DNA of 9,446 nucleotides from Elusimicrobia bacterium RIFOXYB2_FULL_48_7 (lineage in GTDB: Bacteria > Elusimicrobiota > Endomicrobiia > CG1-02-37-114 > XYA2-FULL-39-19), in NCBI GenBank assembly GCA_001800495.1, contig MGVM01000222.1, forward strand, positions 9,641 through 19,086, written 5' to 3'. A model generated the notes under the pieces. That model saw nothing but the letters and a program-made list of their open reading frames with translations. It was not told where the DNA came from and ran no database searches. A program made the position numbers and the translations under genes. Position 1 is the first letter of the stretch. Each line of letters starts with the position of its first letter. Below, one piece after another: positions 1 through 5,872 of the stretch.

Positions 1-47
1 GGACAACCGCGCTCGCAGGTGCAATTGAATTTCAATGGAGGTTCTGA
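1..47 (+). CDS. Partial C-terminus, possible outer-membrane beta-barrel protein
   Basis: Read from base 3, this frame gives 14 residues ending in GAIEFQWRF and a TGA at 45-47. A terminal Phe with hydrophobic residues at every second position before it (Phe, Trp, Phe, Ile) is the classic C-terminal signature recognised by the BAM complex in outer-membrane beta-barrels, so I prefer this frame. Only the very end of the gene lies in the window, so no function can be given. A second open frame from base 1 runs to a TGA at 115-117 (38 residues, ending in DDNF). It is the main alternative and would place the dyads described below inside coding sequence. The choice between the two frames is an inference from one short motif. 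Confidence 0.42.
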   Translation, partial: TTALAGAIEFQWRF

Positions 48-92
48 ACCTGAAATGAAACATGACAAATTATTTTGTATAATTATACCGGG

Positions 93-118
93 TTCAGAAA
101 TTGACGATAATTTCTGAA
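93..118. repeat. Perfect 10-bp inverted repeat with 6-base loop
   Basis: TTCAGAAATT (93-102) and AATTTCTGAA (109-118) are exact reverse complements separated by GACGAT. A related near-palindrome, GGTTCTGAACC, lies at 40-50, and its half TTCTGAACC (42-50) could instead pair with GGTTCAGAA (91-99). A perfect TATAAT hexamer lies at 78-83, but no convincing -35 precedes it. No T-tract follows the second arm, so a terminator is unlikely. An operator or a mutually exclusive RNA hairpin pair is possible. The dyad itself is certain and its role is not. Confidence 0.55.
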
Positions 119-140
119 GGTGAAGAAGTAAAAATGGCCG

Positions 141-187
141 GGCCGCCATCTGCTGGAATATATACAGGTGACGGCCTTGTTATATTA
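141..187 (+). terminator. Terminator-like hairpin upstream of the small ORF/dedA pair
   Basis: GGCCGCCATCTG (141-152) can pair with CAGGTGACGGCC (165-176) with one mismatch and one G-T wobble, around a 12-base loop. It is followed by TTGTTATATTAT, a weak T-rich tail. The position after an upstream gene end and before the ribosome-binding site of the next ORF suits a Rho-independent terminator of the upstream gene. It could equally be an attenuator for the downstream genes. The interrupted tail lowers confidence. Confidence 0.4.
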
Positions 188-219
188 TGGGTGCAAAACA
201 AAAATACATGGAGGTTTGA

Positions 220-345
220 ATGCTTGAATTGGTTTTTATTGCTAAACTGGTTTATTTAATTGTTGTCATGTTTTTTTCTTTTATTATTGCAGGGGTTCCT
301 GCCGGTGGTTTGGATGCAAAACGAAATGAAAAGAAGCGGATATGA
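220..345 (+). CDS. Small single-helix membrane protein overlapping dedA
   Basis: This 41-residue ORF starts at an ATG preceded by a strong Shine-Dalgarno GGAGG at 210-214, spaced 5 bases. Residues about 5-25 form one hydrophobic stretch (LVFIAKLVYLIVVMFFSFII), followed by GVPAGG and a basic tail ending KRNEKKRI. This matches a one-pass membrane peptide with its C-terminus probably in the cytoplasm (positive-inside rule). Its stop overlaps the dedA start as ATGA at 342-345, the usual arrangement for translational coupling, which is the main reason to treat it as real. I recognise no family. It might assist the DedA protein as a small partner subunit, or act only as a leader ORF that sets dedA translation. 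Both roles are inferences. Confidence 0.5.
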   Translation: MLELVFIAKLVYLIVVMFFSFIIAGVPAGGLDAKRNEKKRI

Positions 346-998
346 TTGGTATGTTAATTGATTTTATTCTGCATTTTGATGAGTACTTGAATGTTTTTGT
401 TCAGCTTTTTGGAGTATGGATTTATTTAATACTTTTTCTTATAATATTTGCCGAAACAGGGTTTATAGTTACGCCATTTCTTCCGGGGGATTCCCTGCTC
501 TTTGCTGCCGGGACACTTGCTGCAACCGGTTCCATTGACGTTGCATTGCTCATAATACTGCTGTCCCTGGCTGGTATTTTAGGCGATACTGTGAATTACG
601 CAATAGGTAAATACCTCGGAGATAAACTTATAAAAAATAAATTCAGCAGGTTCATCAAAAAGGAACATCTCGACCGCACGCATAGGTTTTATGAAAAGTA
701 CGGTGGAAAAACCATTGTGCTGGCAAGATTTATTCCTATAGTCAGGACTTTTGCCCCTTTTGTGGCAGGTATAGGCAAAATGAGTTATTTTAGGTTTGTC
801 AGTTACAATATTTTTGGCGCGATTCTCTGGGTCAGCTCTTTCGTTTTAACCGGGTATTATTTTGGGAATATCAGGGTTGTAAAGGACAATTTCTCCCTGG
901 TCATACTGGGTATAGTTGCAATATCTGTTTTTCCGGTCATAATAGAATATATCCGCCATTATATCAACAAAAGAACAGATACACGTAAAAATCCTTGA
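342..998 (+). CDS. DedA family membrane protein
   Basis: DedA proteins are polytopic inner-membrane proteins. Members are implicated in returning undecaprenyl phosphate or phospholipids across the membrane and in proton-dependent membrane homeostasis and drug tolerance. The 218 residues show the family pattern: ETGFIVTPFLPGDSLLFAAG at 38-57, GDTVNYAIGKYLG at 81-93, and LARFIPIVRTFAPFVAGIGKM at 127-147. Glu38, Asp50, Arg129 and Arg135 correspond in position and context to the acidic and arginine residues shown to be essential in E. coli YqjA/YghB (E39, D51, R130, R136), so the protein should be functional. Hydrophobic helices occupy about 23-40, 45-85, 150-175 and 185-205. The start at 342 is supported by the ATGA overlap with the small ORF before it and by a purine-rich AAGAAGCGGA upstream. 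Thirty-six bases separate it from the TerB-like gene. The exact substrate is unknown. Confidence 0.93.
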   Translation: MIGMLIDFILHFDEYLNVFVQLFGVWIYLILFLIIFAETGFIVTPFLPGDSLLFAAGTLAATGSIDVALLIILLSLAGILGDTVNYAIGKYLGDKLIKNKFSRFIKKEHLDRTHRFYEKYGGKTIVLARFIPIVRTFAPFVAGIGKMSYFRFVSYNIFGAILWVSSFVLTGYYFGNIRVVKDNFSLVILGIVAISVFPVIIEYIRHYINKRTDTRKNP

Positions 999-1034
999 TC
1001 TATAGGCAAATCGTAGGAATGCGAAGGTGGTATT

Positions 1035-1592
1035 ATGAAACGTTTTTCCAGGCAAAGCCTTGAAGATGTTTTTTTCTTGAAGCAGGATATGGAATTGAGG
1101 AAAAAACTCAAGGAAATGCGGGAATTGAAGGAAACCAGGGAAGCTTTGGCCGCGGCATCCGGGATACAGGATGACCTGGTGCTTGATAAATTCATTGAGC
1201 TGAACATTCGGCCTGAATCAATCGCATCCCTTTCGCTGGTTCCTCTTGTGCTGGTTGCCTGGGCTGATGGTGATGTGGATTTAAAAGAAAAAGAAGCAGT
1301 GCTGTCCGCTGTTGGGAAATTCGGGTGGGGAAAGGACAGCTGGGACTATGCCCTTCTTGACAGGTGGCTTGGACATAAGCCCCCGGCGGTCATGCTTGAA
1401 GTATGGGTGCATTATGTTGAAGCCCTGTGTAAAAAATTAACTGCCGAAGAAACAGGGCACCTGAAAAACGAAATAATGCCGCACGCAAAAACAGTTGCCC
1501 TTGCCTGCGGCGGGATTCTGGGTATTGGCAGGATTTCAGCGGAAGAAAAAAAGATGCTGGAAAAACTGTCCTGCGCATTTGACGTATGCTGA
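1035..1592 (+). CDS. TerB-fold (tellurite resistance TerB-like) protein
   Basis: This is a 185-residue, probably cytoplasmic protein with no signal or membrane segment. Residues about 15-37 form a highly charged helix or coiled coil (KQDMELRKKLKEMRELKETRE). The core then shows the TerB/DjlA-type hallmark WADGDVDLKEKE at 76-87, where acidic residues after an Asp-Gly turn (Asp78, Asp80, Asp82, Glu85) could bind a metal. A degenerate second copy sits near the C-terminus (GIGRISAEEKKML, 163-175), consistent with the internal two-fold repeat of all-helical TerB domains. TerB domains occur in stress systems linked to metal ions and the membrane, but the biochemical role of stand-alone members is unknown. 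GAAGGTGG about 8 bases before the ATG serves as ribosome-binding site. It lies between dedA and the ATPase in the same direction, 36 and 58 bases from them, so co-transcription is likely. Confidence 0.75.
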   Translation: MKRFSRQSLEDVFFLKQDMELRKKLKEMRELKETREALAAASGIQDDLVLDKFIELNIRPESIASLSLVPLVLVAWADGDVDLKEKEAVLSAVGKFGWGKDSWDYALLDRWLGHKPPAVMLEVWVHYVEALCKKLTAEETGHLKNEIMPHAKTVALACGGILGIGRISAEEKKMLEKLSCAFDVC

Positions 1593-1650
1593 CAGTGTTT
1601 ATATACAAAAATAACGCTGAATAAAGTTTAATGCATCCCGGAGAATAATA

Positions 1651-4356
1651 ATGAATCTTGTCAAAGATGTTTTATGGCACAGTATTGATAGCGGCGAAGC
1701 ACTGCGTTTGCTTGAGGCTGATCCGCAGACAGGGCTGACTTCGCATGAGGTTGAGCAAAGGCGTATGCAGTACGGCCGCAACCTTTTAACAAAGAAGAAA
1801 GGAACAAGCTCTCTGGTGCGGTTCCTAATGCAGTTCAGCCAGCCGCTGGTATATATACTCCTTGCGGCATCTCTGGTTACTTTGCTTCTTGGCGAGTATG
1901 TGGATTCATCAGTAATATTTCTGGTGGTTTTTATTAATGCCATAGTGGGTTTTATTCAGGAAGCAAAAGCGTTGAAATCCCTTGACGCATTATCAAGAAC
2001 TATGACAACGCTTGCCTCCGTGGTGCGGGAAGGCAGGGAAACCCGCATTCCTTCCGAAGAACTCGTGCCGGGAGATATAGTCCTGCTTTCTTCAGGCGAC
2101 AAAGTCTCAGCCGATCTAAGGCTGTTAAGCATCAAGGATATACAGATAAATGAGTCGGCCCTTACCGGAGAGTCTCTGCCCGTCCAAAAACACATTGAGG
2201 TTTTATCGGGCAGCGAATCCCTGGCTGACAGAAAGAATATGGCATATACTTCGACGCTTGTAACATACGGCAAGGCCAAAGGTGTTGTTGTTGCCACCGG
2301 GGATAATACCGAGATTGGGCGCATTTCACAGCTGATCCAGGGCGCCGATGACCTGCAAACGCCGCTTACGATAAAAATCGGTCATTTCAGCCATAAGCTC
2401 CTTTGGGTTATTCTGGCGGTATCATTCATTACTTTCCTGGTAGGCATTCTGCGCGGTCAGGGCGCGGTGCTTATGTTTATGGCGGCAGTCGCGATGGCTG
2501 TAGGGGCAATCCCCGAGGGCTTGCCCGCCGCGCTTACGGTTACGCTTGCTATTGGTGTATCCCGCATGGCAAAACGCAGGGCTATTATACGCAAACTGCC
2601 GGCTGTTGAAACATTAGGCAGCACCACGGTGATATGCTCCGATAAAACAGGGACTCTTACAAAAAACGAGATGACAGTCCAATTCGCCCGCACTTTGGAA
2701 GGGGCTTATGAATTCAGGGGCGCGGGCTACACGGCGGAAGGAGAAGTGCTGTTTAACGGTTCGCCGGCTTCCATTAAGAAAGAGAGTGTTATCCATGAAT
2801 GTCTTTTGTCCGGGGTATTGTGCAATGATTCCAGGCTTGAGTCCGGCGACAACGGCATTTTTGTCGAAGGCGACCCGACTGAAGGGGCGCTGATAGTCTC
2901 CGCGCTTAAGGCAGGGATAAAACATAACGAGTCCTTGCAGGCATTTCCGCGGCTGGATGTTGTTCCGTTTGAGTCCGAGCATCAGTATATGGCGACACTT
3001 AATGCAAAAGGCGGTGAAAAGTACGTGTACATCAAAGGTTCGGTTGAACAGGTGCTAAATCGCTGTTCTTCCATTGCTAATGATGGGGCCGGTGAGGCTT
3101 TGAATAAAGAGGAAGTGAACCGATGGGTAACAGAAATGGCTGTTTCAGGATTGAGGGTACTGGCGTTTGCGAGAAAAAAAGCGCCGGCCGAACAGGAAGC
3201 GATTACTCATAAAGATGCGGAAGGCGGATTTACTTTTCTGGGGCTTCAAGGCATGATAGACCCGCCTCGTCCGGAGGCAATAAAAGCAATTCAAAACTGC
3301 CATACCGCCGGCATAAAGGTGAAGATGATAACAGGAGACCATCCGGATACGGCCGCGGCGATAGCGCTGATGATGGGGTTCCATAACGGGCCGGGAAACG
3401 CAACAGGAAAGATTGAAACGCTCACGGGAAAGATGCTTGAGGATAAAACAGACGAAGAGCTTCTGGCCCTGGCTGAAAAAACCGATGTCTTTGCCAGGGT
3501 TACGCCCGAGCAGAAGCTCCGGATTGTAAGGGCCCTTCAGCAAAAGGGCAATATCGTTGCTATGACAGGGGACGGTGTAAACGATGCCCCCGCCTTGAAA
3601 CAGGCCAATATAGGCGTCGCCATGGGTAGGAACGGTACTGAAGTGGCAAAGGAATCCGCTGATATGGTTTTGACAGATGACAATTTTGCGACTATTGAGG
3701 CCGCTGTTGAAGAGGGCCGGTGTGTTTTTGATAATTTAAGGAAGTTTTTCGCCTGGACGCTTCCGACAAACCTGGGAGAAGGATTGGCGATAATTGTCGC
3801 CATATTCGGCGGCCTCGCATTGCCCATTCTGCCTGTGCAGATACTTTGGATTAATATGACTACAGCCGTGTTTTTAGGGATGATGCTCGCCTTTGAGCCG
3901 AAGGAAGCGGGCATAATGAAACGCCCTCCTTTTGAGCCTGATATGCCGATAATGACCCGAGGCATAGTGCTCAGGACCGTATATGTGGGGGTTTTGATGG
4001 TCGTGGCTGTATTTTTTGTATTCAATTATGAAATGCAAAACGGCGCTTCGCTTGCTGCAGCCCGCACAGCAGCTGCAAGCGTAATAGTTTTCACGGAGCT
4101 GGTTTACCTGTTAAACTGCAGGTCTTTTGAAAAATCTTTCCTTGGAGTTGGTTTGTTTTCCAATCTCTGGATATGGCTGGGTGTTGCTGTAATGGCGGTT
4201 TCCCAGGCGCTGTTTGTCCATTCACCAGCCATGAACACCTTCTTCCACAGCGCGCCGCTGACACTTGACGCGTGGGTAAGGATTATCGCGGCGAGTATTA
4301 TGATATCCATAGTTGTAGGGGTTGAAAAGAGTATTTCTTCAAGAATAAAGCCATAA
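1651..4356 (+). CDS. P-type (P2) cation-transporting ATPase, PacL/CtpF-like
   Basis: This is a full-length 901-residue ATP-driven cation pump of the inner membrane. The order is canonical: an N-terminal cation_ATPase_N segment (WHSIDSGEALRLLEAD, about 9-24); M1-M2 (about 54-105); actuator TGES at 172-175; M3-M4 with PEGLP at 288-292; the phosphorylation motif DKTGTLT with Asp331; a nucleotide-binding domain with KGS at 462-464; TGD at 561-563; the hinge TGDGVND at 639-645; then M5-M10. Compared with SERCA, the Ca-site ligands in M4 (Glu289), M5 (Asn707, Glu710), M6 (Asn735, Thr738) and M8 (Glu816) are kept, but the position of SERCA Asp800 is Ala739 (INMTTAV). As I recall, the CtpF-like bacterial subgroup shares this feature, so the ion (Ca, Mn, Na or other) cannot be assumed. 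GGAG at 1640-1643 is the ribosome-binding site. It converges with the GDT1-family gene, with only 50 bases between stops. Confidence 0.95.
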   Translation: MNLVKDVLWHSIDSGEALRLLEADPQTGLTSHEVEQRRMQYGRNLLTKKKGTSSLVRFLMQFSQPLVYILLAASLVTLLLGEYVDSSVIFLVVFINAIVGFIQEAKALKSLDALSRTMTTLASVVREGRETRIPSEELVPGDIVLLSSGDKVSADLRLLSIKDIQINESALTGESLPVQKHIEVLSGSESLADRKNMAYTSTLVTYGKAKGVVVATGDNTEIGRISQLIQGADDLQTPLTIKIGHFSHKLLWVILAVSFITFLVGILRGQGAVLMFMAAVAMAVGAIPEGLPAALTVTLAIGVSRMAKRRAIIRKLPAVETLGSTTVICSDKTGTLTKNEMTVQFARTLEGAYEFRGAGYTAEGEVLFNGSPASIKKESVIHECLLSGVLCNDSRLESGDNGIFVEGDPTEGALIVSALKAGIKHNESLQAFPRLDVVPFESEHQYMATLNAKGGEKYVYIKGSVEQVLNRCSSIANDGAGEALNKEEVNRWVTEMAVSGLRVLAFARKKAPAEQEAITHKDAEGGFTFLGLQGMIDPPRPEAIKAIQNCHTAGIKVKMITGDHPDTAAAIALMMGFHNGPGNATGKIETLTGKMLEDKTDEELLALAEKTDVFARVTPEQKLRIVRALQQKGNIVAMTGDGVNDAPALKQANIGVAMGRNGTEVAKESADMVLTDDNFATIEAAVEEGRCVFDNLRKFFAWTLPTNLGEGLAIIVAIFGGLALPILPVQILWINMTTAVFLGMMLAFEPKEAGIMKRPPFEPDMPIMTRGIVLRTVYVGVLMVVAVFFVFNYEMQNGASLAAARTAAASVIVFTELVYLLNCRSFEKSFLGVGLFSNLWIWLGVAVMAVSQALFVHSPAMNTFFHSAPLTLDAWVRIIAASIMISIVVGVEKSISSRIKP

Positions 4357-4406
4357 GGGTTTTTATCTCGATTCTTCTCCTGGTTTTTTCATCAGGTTTG
4401 ATTAGA

Positions 4407-4982
4407 TTAATAAATCAGGAAGGAAATACCCATCAGGAGGAAAATAATTCCTCCAATTCTTGAAATGATGTGCTTGTTGAGTTTTGACGAAAGGAATTTT
4501 CCCAGGTAGATGGCTAACAGGGTGAGAGCCGCTAAAGCGGATATACAGCCCGCTAAAACAAGCCATGGATTGTAGTTGACTGCAAAAAGGGCAGAGGCAA
4601 TCTGGGTTTTGTCCGCCCATTCACTTATAAATATCAGCGTAAAGCCCGCAATAAACGCGTTTTTATCCGCAAACTTTTCGATTTTGGACCCTCCGGCATT
4701 TTCCTGGTTTTTACTGAAACTTTCTTTTAAGATAAGGATCCCGAAAATTATGAAAATAATTGAAGATACGATTTTTACTATGTTAATAGGCACAAGATTT
4801 ATGACCCTGGAGCCCAGGAAAATCGCAACGCCGTCAACGACGATGAACGCGGACAGCACGCCTAAGAATAATTGAAAGTGTTTCTTCTGTTTTGCCGATA
4901 ATAACAGGACGGCAAGCTGGGTCTTGTCTCCCAGTTCAGCCAGGCCGATAGTAATGAAAGGCAGCAGCAGGTCTTTTAGCAT
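4407..4982 (-). CDS. TMEM165/GDT1 family (UPF0016) Mn/Ca transporter
   Basis: This 191-residue inner-membrane protein is made of two homologous three-helix halves. Each half bears the family signature: ELGDKTQ at 16-22 and EWADKTQ at 121-127. The acidic residues Glu16, Asp19, Glu121 and Asp124 are the expected metal ligands. Characterised members (yeast Gdt1, human TMEM165, bacterial MneA-type proteins) exchange Mn or Ca for protons, and bacterial ones usually export excess Mn. The second motif has Ala123 where the family consensus has Gly, a mild variation. A hydrophilic linker (about 86-106) separates the halves. There is no recognisable Shine-Dalgarno before the ATG, which lies only about 8 bases after the predicted transcription start. 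I see no yybP-ykoY-like riboswitch. Its convergent partner is a cation ATPase, which suggests a shared metal-homeostasis theme. Confidence 0.93.
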   Translation of the reverse strand: MLKDLLLPFITIGLAELGDKTQLAVLLLSAKQKKHFQLFLGVLSAFIVVDGVAIFLGSRVINLVPINIVKIVSSIIFIIFGILILKESFSKNQENAGGSKIEKFADKNAFIAGFTLIFISEWADKTQIASALFAVNYNPWLVLAGCISALAALTLLAIYLGKFLSSKLNKHIISRIGGIIFLLMGISFLIY

Positions 4983-4996
4983 TTCGGGTATATGCT

Positions 4997-5025
4997 ATTA
5001 TATTAAAGGGTAATAATCAAGGTAA
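4997..5025 (-). promoter_or_regulatory. Sigma70-like promoter for the GDT1-family gene
   Basis: On the minus strand a perfect -10 TATAAT (4997-5002) follows a weak -35 TTACCT (5020-5025) at the ideal 17-base spacing. The expected start of transcription is near 4990, so the leader would be about 8 bases and the mRNA nearly leaderless. Confidence 0.55.
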
Positions 5026-5043
5026 GGATATAGAGCAAGTCCA

Positions 5044-5075
5044 TCGGGGATTGCCACCGCTCCCCAACCCCCCGA
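5044..5075. repeat. GC-rich dyad between divergent promoters
   Basis: TCGGGG (5044-5049) and CCCCGA (5070-5075) are reverse complements. An alternative inner pairing is GGGGA (5046-5050) with TCCCC (5061-5065). The dyad lies just upstream of the rightward -35 (5078) and about 19 bases beyond the leftward -35 (5025). It is unusually C-rich against AT-rich surroundings, so it could be a regulator-binding site. No function is shown. Confidence 0.3.
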
Positions 5076-5077
5076 AG

Positions 5078-5107
5078 TTGACATCTCATCGAAGGAAGGA
5101 GTATAAT
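5078..5107 (+). promoter_or_regulatory. Consensus sigma70 promoter for the acetyltransferase cassette
   Basis: A fully consensus -35 TTGACA (5078-5083) and a fully consensus -10 TATAAT (5102-5107) are separated by 18 bases. This is the strongest promoter in the window. The expected start is near 5113-5115, which coincides with an ATG at 5114. The promoter reads into the acetyltransferase (5222) and the zinc protein behind it, and with the hairpin at 6449 it frames a self-contained unit. Confidence 0.8.
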
Positions 5108-5113
5108 TTAGCC

Positions 5114-5200
5114 ATGAAGGCCTGGAAAAAGCCCTTGCGGGCCATGTTTGTATTATCAGGTGCATTTTTTATATTGCAGAAAAAGCAAAAACAGGCATAA
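5114..5200 (+). CDS. Possible 28-residue hydrophobic peptide, leaderless
   Basis: An ORF of 28 residues begins with MKAWKKPLRAMF, has a short hydrophobic core (AMFVLSGAFFIL, about 10-21) and ends in a basic tail (QKKQKQA). Its ATG sits where transcription from the consensus promoter should begin, so it would be translated leaderless. A GGAAGGAG lies 12-13 bases upstream but would not be in such a transcript. It ends 21 bases before the acetyltransferase ATG. The peptide could be a leader ORF controlling the resistance-type gene downstream (as leader peptides do for some ribosome-targeting resistance genes), a small membrane-active peptide, or chance. GCCC-TTGC-GGGC inside it can form a tight hairpin. 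The evidence is circumstantial. Confidence 0.28.
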   Translation: MKAWKKPLRAMFVLSGAFFILQKKQKQA

Positions 5201-5221
5201 TATTAGAGCTTCGGAGGATTT

Positions 5222-5863
5222 ATGGAAAAATTATACGGGCCAGACCCAAAAGAAAAACACCCCATGGACGGATTCCCGCAGGTGTGTTATATTAAAAACA
5301 CAATAAAGAACCCCAACATAATTGTCGGCGATTATACTTATTACGATGATAAAGAGGATTCCGAGGATTTTGAAGGGAATGTCTTATACCATTATCCTTT
5401 TATAGGTGATAAACTGATAATAGGCAAGTTTTGTGCGCTGGCCACAGGTGTAAAATTCATTATGAACGGCGCTTTCCATAAAATGAGCGGAATATCCACA
5501 TATCCTTTCGGTATATTTGGCAATGGATGGGAACCAGCTATCCCAAAAGAGGGAGAATTACCATATAAAGGCGATACTGTTATTGGAAACGATGTCTGGA
5601 TAGGCTATGACGCTCTTATCATGGCAGGCGTGAAAATAGGAGATGGCGCAATTATAGCGGCAAAAGCAGTTGTCACGAAAGATGTTCCTGCGTATTCCAT
5701 AGTTGGAGGCAATCCGGCACAAGTAATCAGAAAAAGGTTTGACGATAAAGCCATAGAAAAACTATTGAAAATAAAATGGTGGGATTGGGACATTCAAAAA
5801 ATCACAAGAAACCTGACATTAATTACTTCAGCCAATGTAGAAGTCTTAGAATCTGCAAAATAG
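5222..5863 (+). CDS. Vat/CatB-type hexapeptide xenobiotic acetyltransferase
   Basis: This cytoplasmic acetyl-CoA-dependent O-acetyltransferase belongs to the xenobiotic acetyltransferase group, which includes streptogramin A (Vat) and chloramphenicol (CatB) acetyltransferases. The 213 residues match the family from end to end: MDGFP (15-19), VGDYTYYDD (35-43), NVLYHYPFIGDKLIIGKFCA (53-72), MNGAFHKM with the catalytic-position His86 (81-88), STYPFGIFGNGWE (92-104), left-handed beta-helix turns VIGNDVWIGYDALIMAGVKI (120-139), VGGNPA (161-166) and the C-terminal WWDWD (186-190). The usual NGANH is NGAFH here, with Phe85 next to the catalytic His. Chromosomal homologues are common and most have no proven drug substrate, so resistance should not be assumed. 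GGAGG at 5213-5217, four bases before the ATG, sets the start. The zinc protein follows after only 9 bases, so the two are almost certainly one operon. Confidence 0.93.
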   Translation: MEKLYGPDPKEKHPMDGFPQVCYIKNTIKNPNIIVGDYTYYDDKEDSEDFEGNVLYHYPFIGDKLIIGKFCALATGVKFIMNGAFHKMSGISTYPFGIFGNGWEPAIPKEGELPYKGDTVIGNDVWIGYDALIMAGVKIGDGAIIAAKAVVTKDVPAYSIVGGNPAQVIRKRFDDKAIEKLLKIKWWDWDIQKITRNLTLITSANVEVLESAK

Positions 5864-5872
5864 GGAAATAAA

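Noticed and set aside
101..129. TTGACG as a -35 element in the upstream region
   Set aside because: No acceptable -10 occurs 16-18 bases downstream, and the hexamer lies within the inverted-repeat loop.
3537..4025. Long minus-strand open frame (162 codons) opposite the ATPase
   Set aside because: It is the antisense of a conserved P-type ATPase core, with no ribosome-binding site and no recognisable domain.
4379..4396. CCTG...CAGG hairpin between the convergent ATPase and GDT1-family genes
   Set aside because: The stem is only four base pairs, with the T-run in the loop and not after the stem, which is too weak to call a terminator.
4436..4454. Perfect hairpin GGAGGAA-AATAA-TTCCTCC near the 3' end of the GDT1-family gene
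   Set aside because: It lies inside coding sequence for a Gly-Gly-Ile-Ile-Phe run and has no T-tract on either strand, so it is probably a codon coincidence and not a terminator.
4983..5221. Mn riboswitch (yybP-ykoY type) upstream of the GDT1-family gene
   Set aside because: I looked because such exporters often have one. No matching conserved segments are visible, and the predicted promoter leaves no leader.
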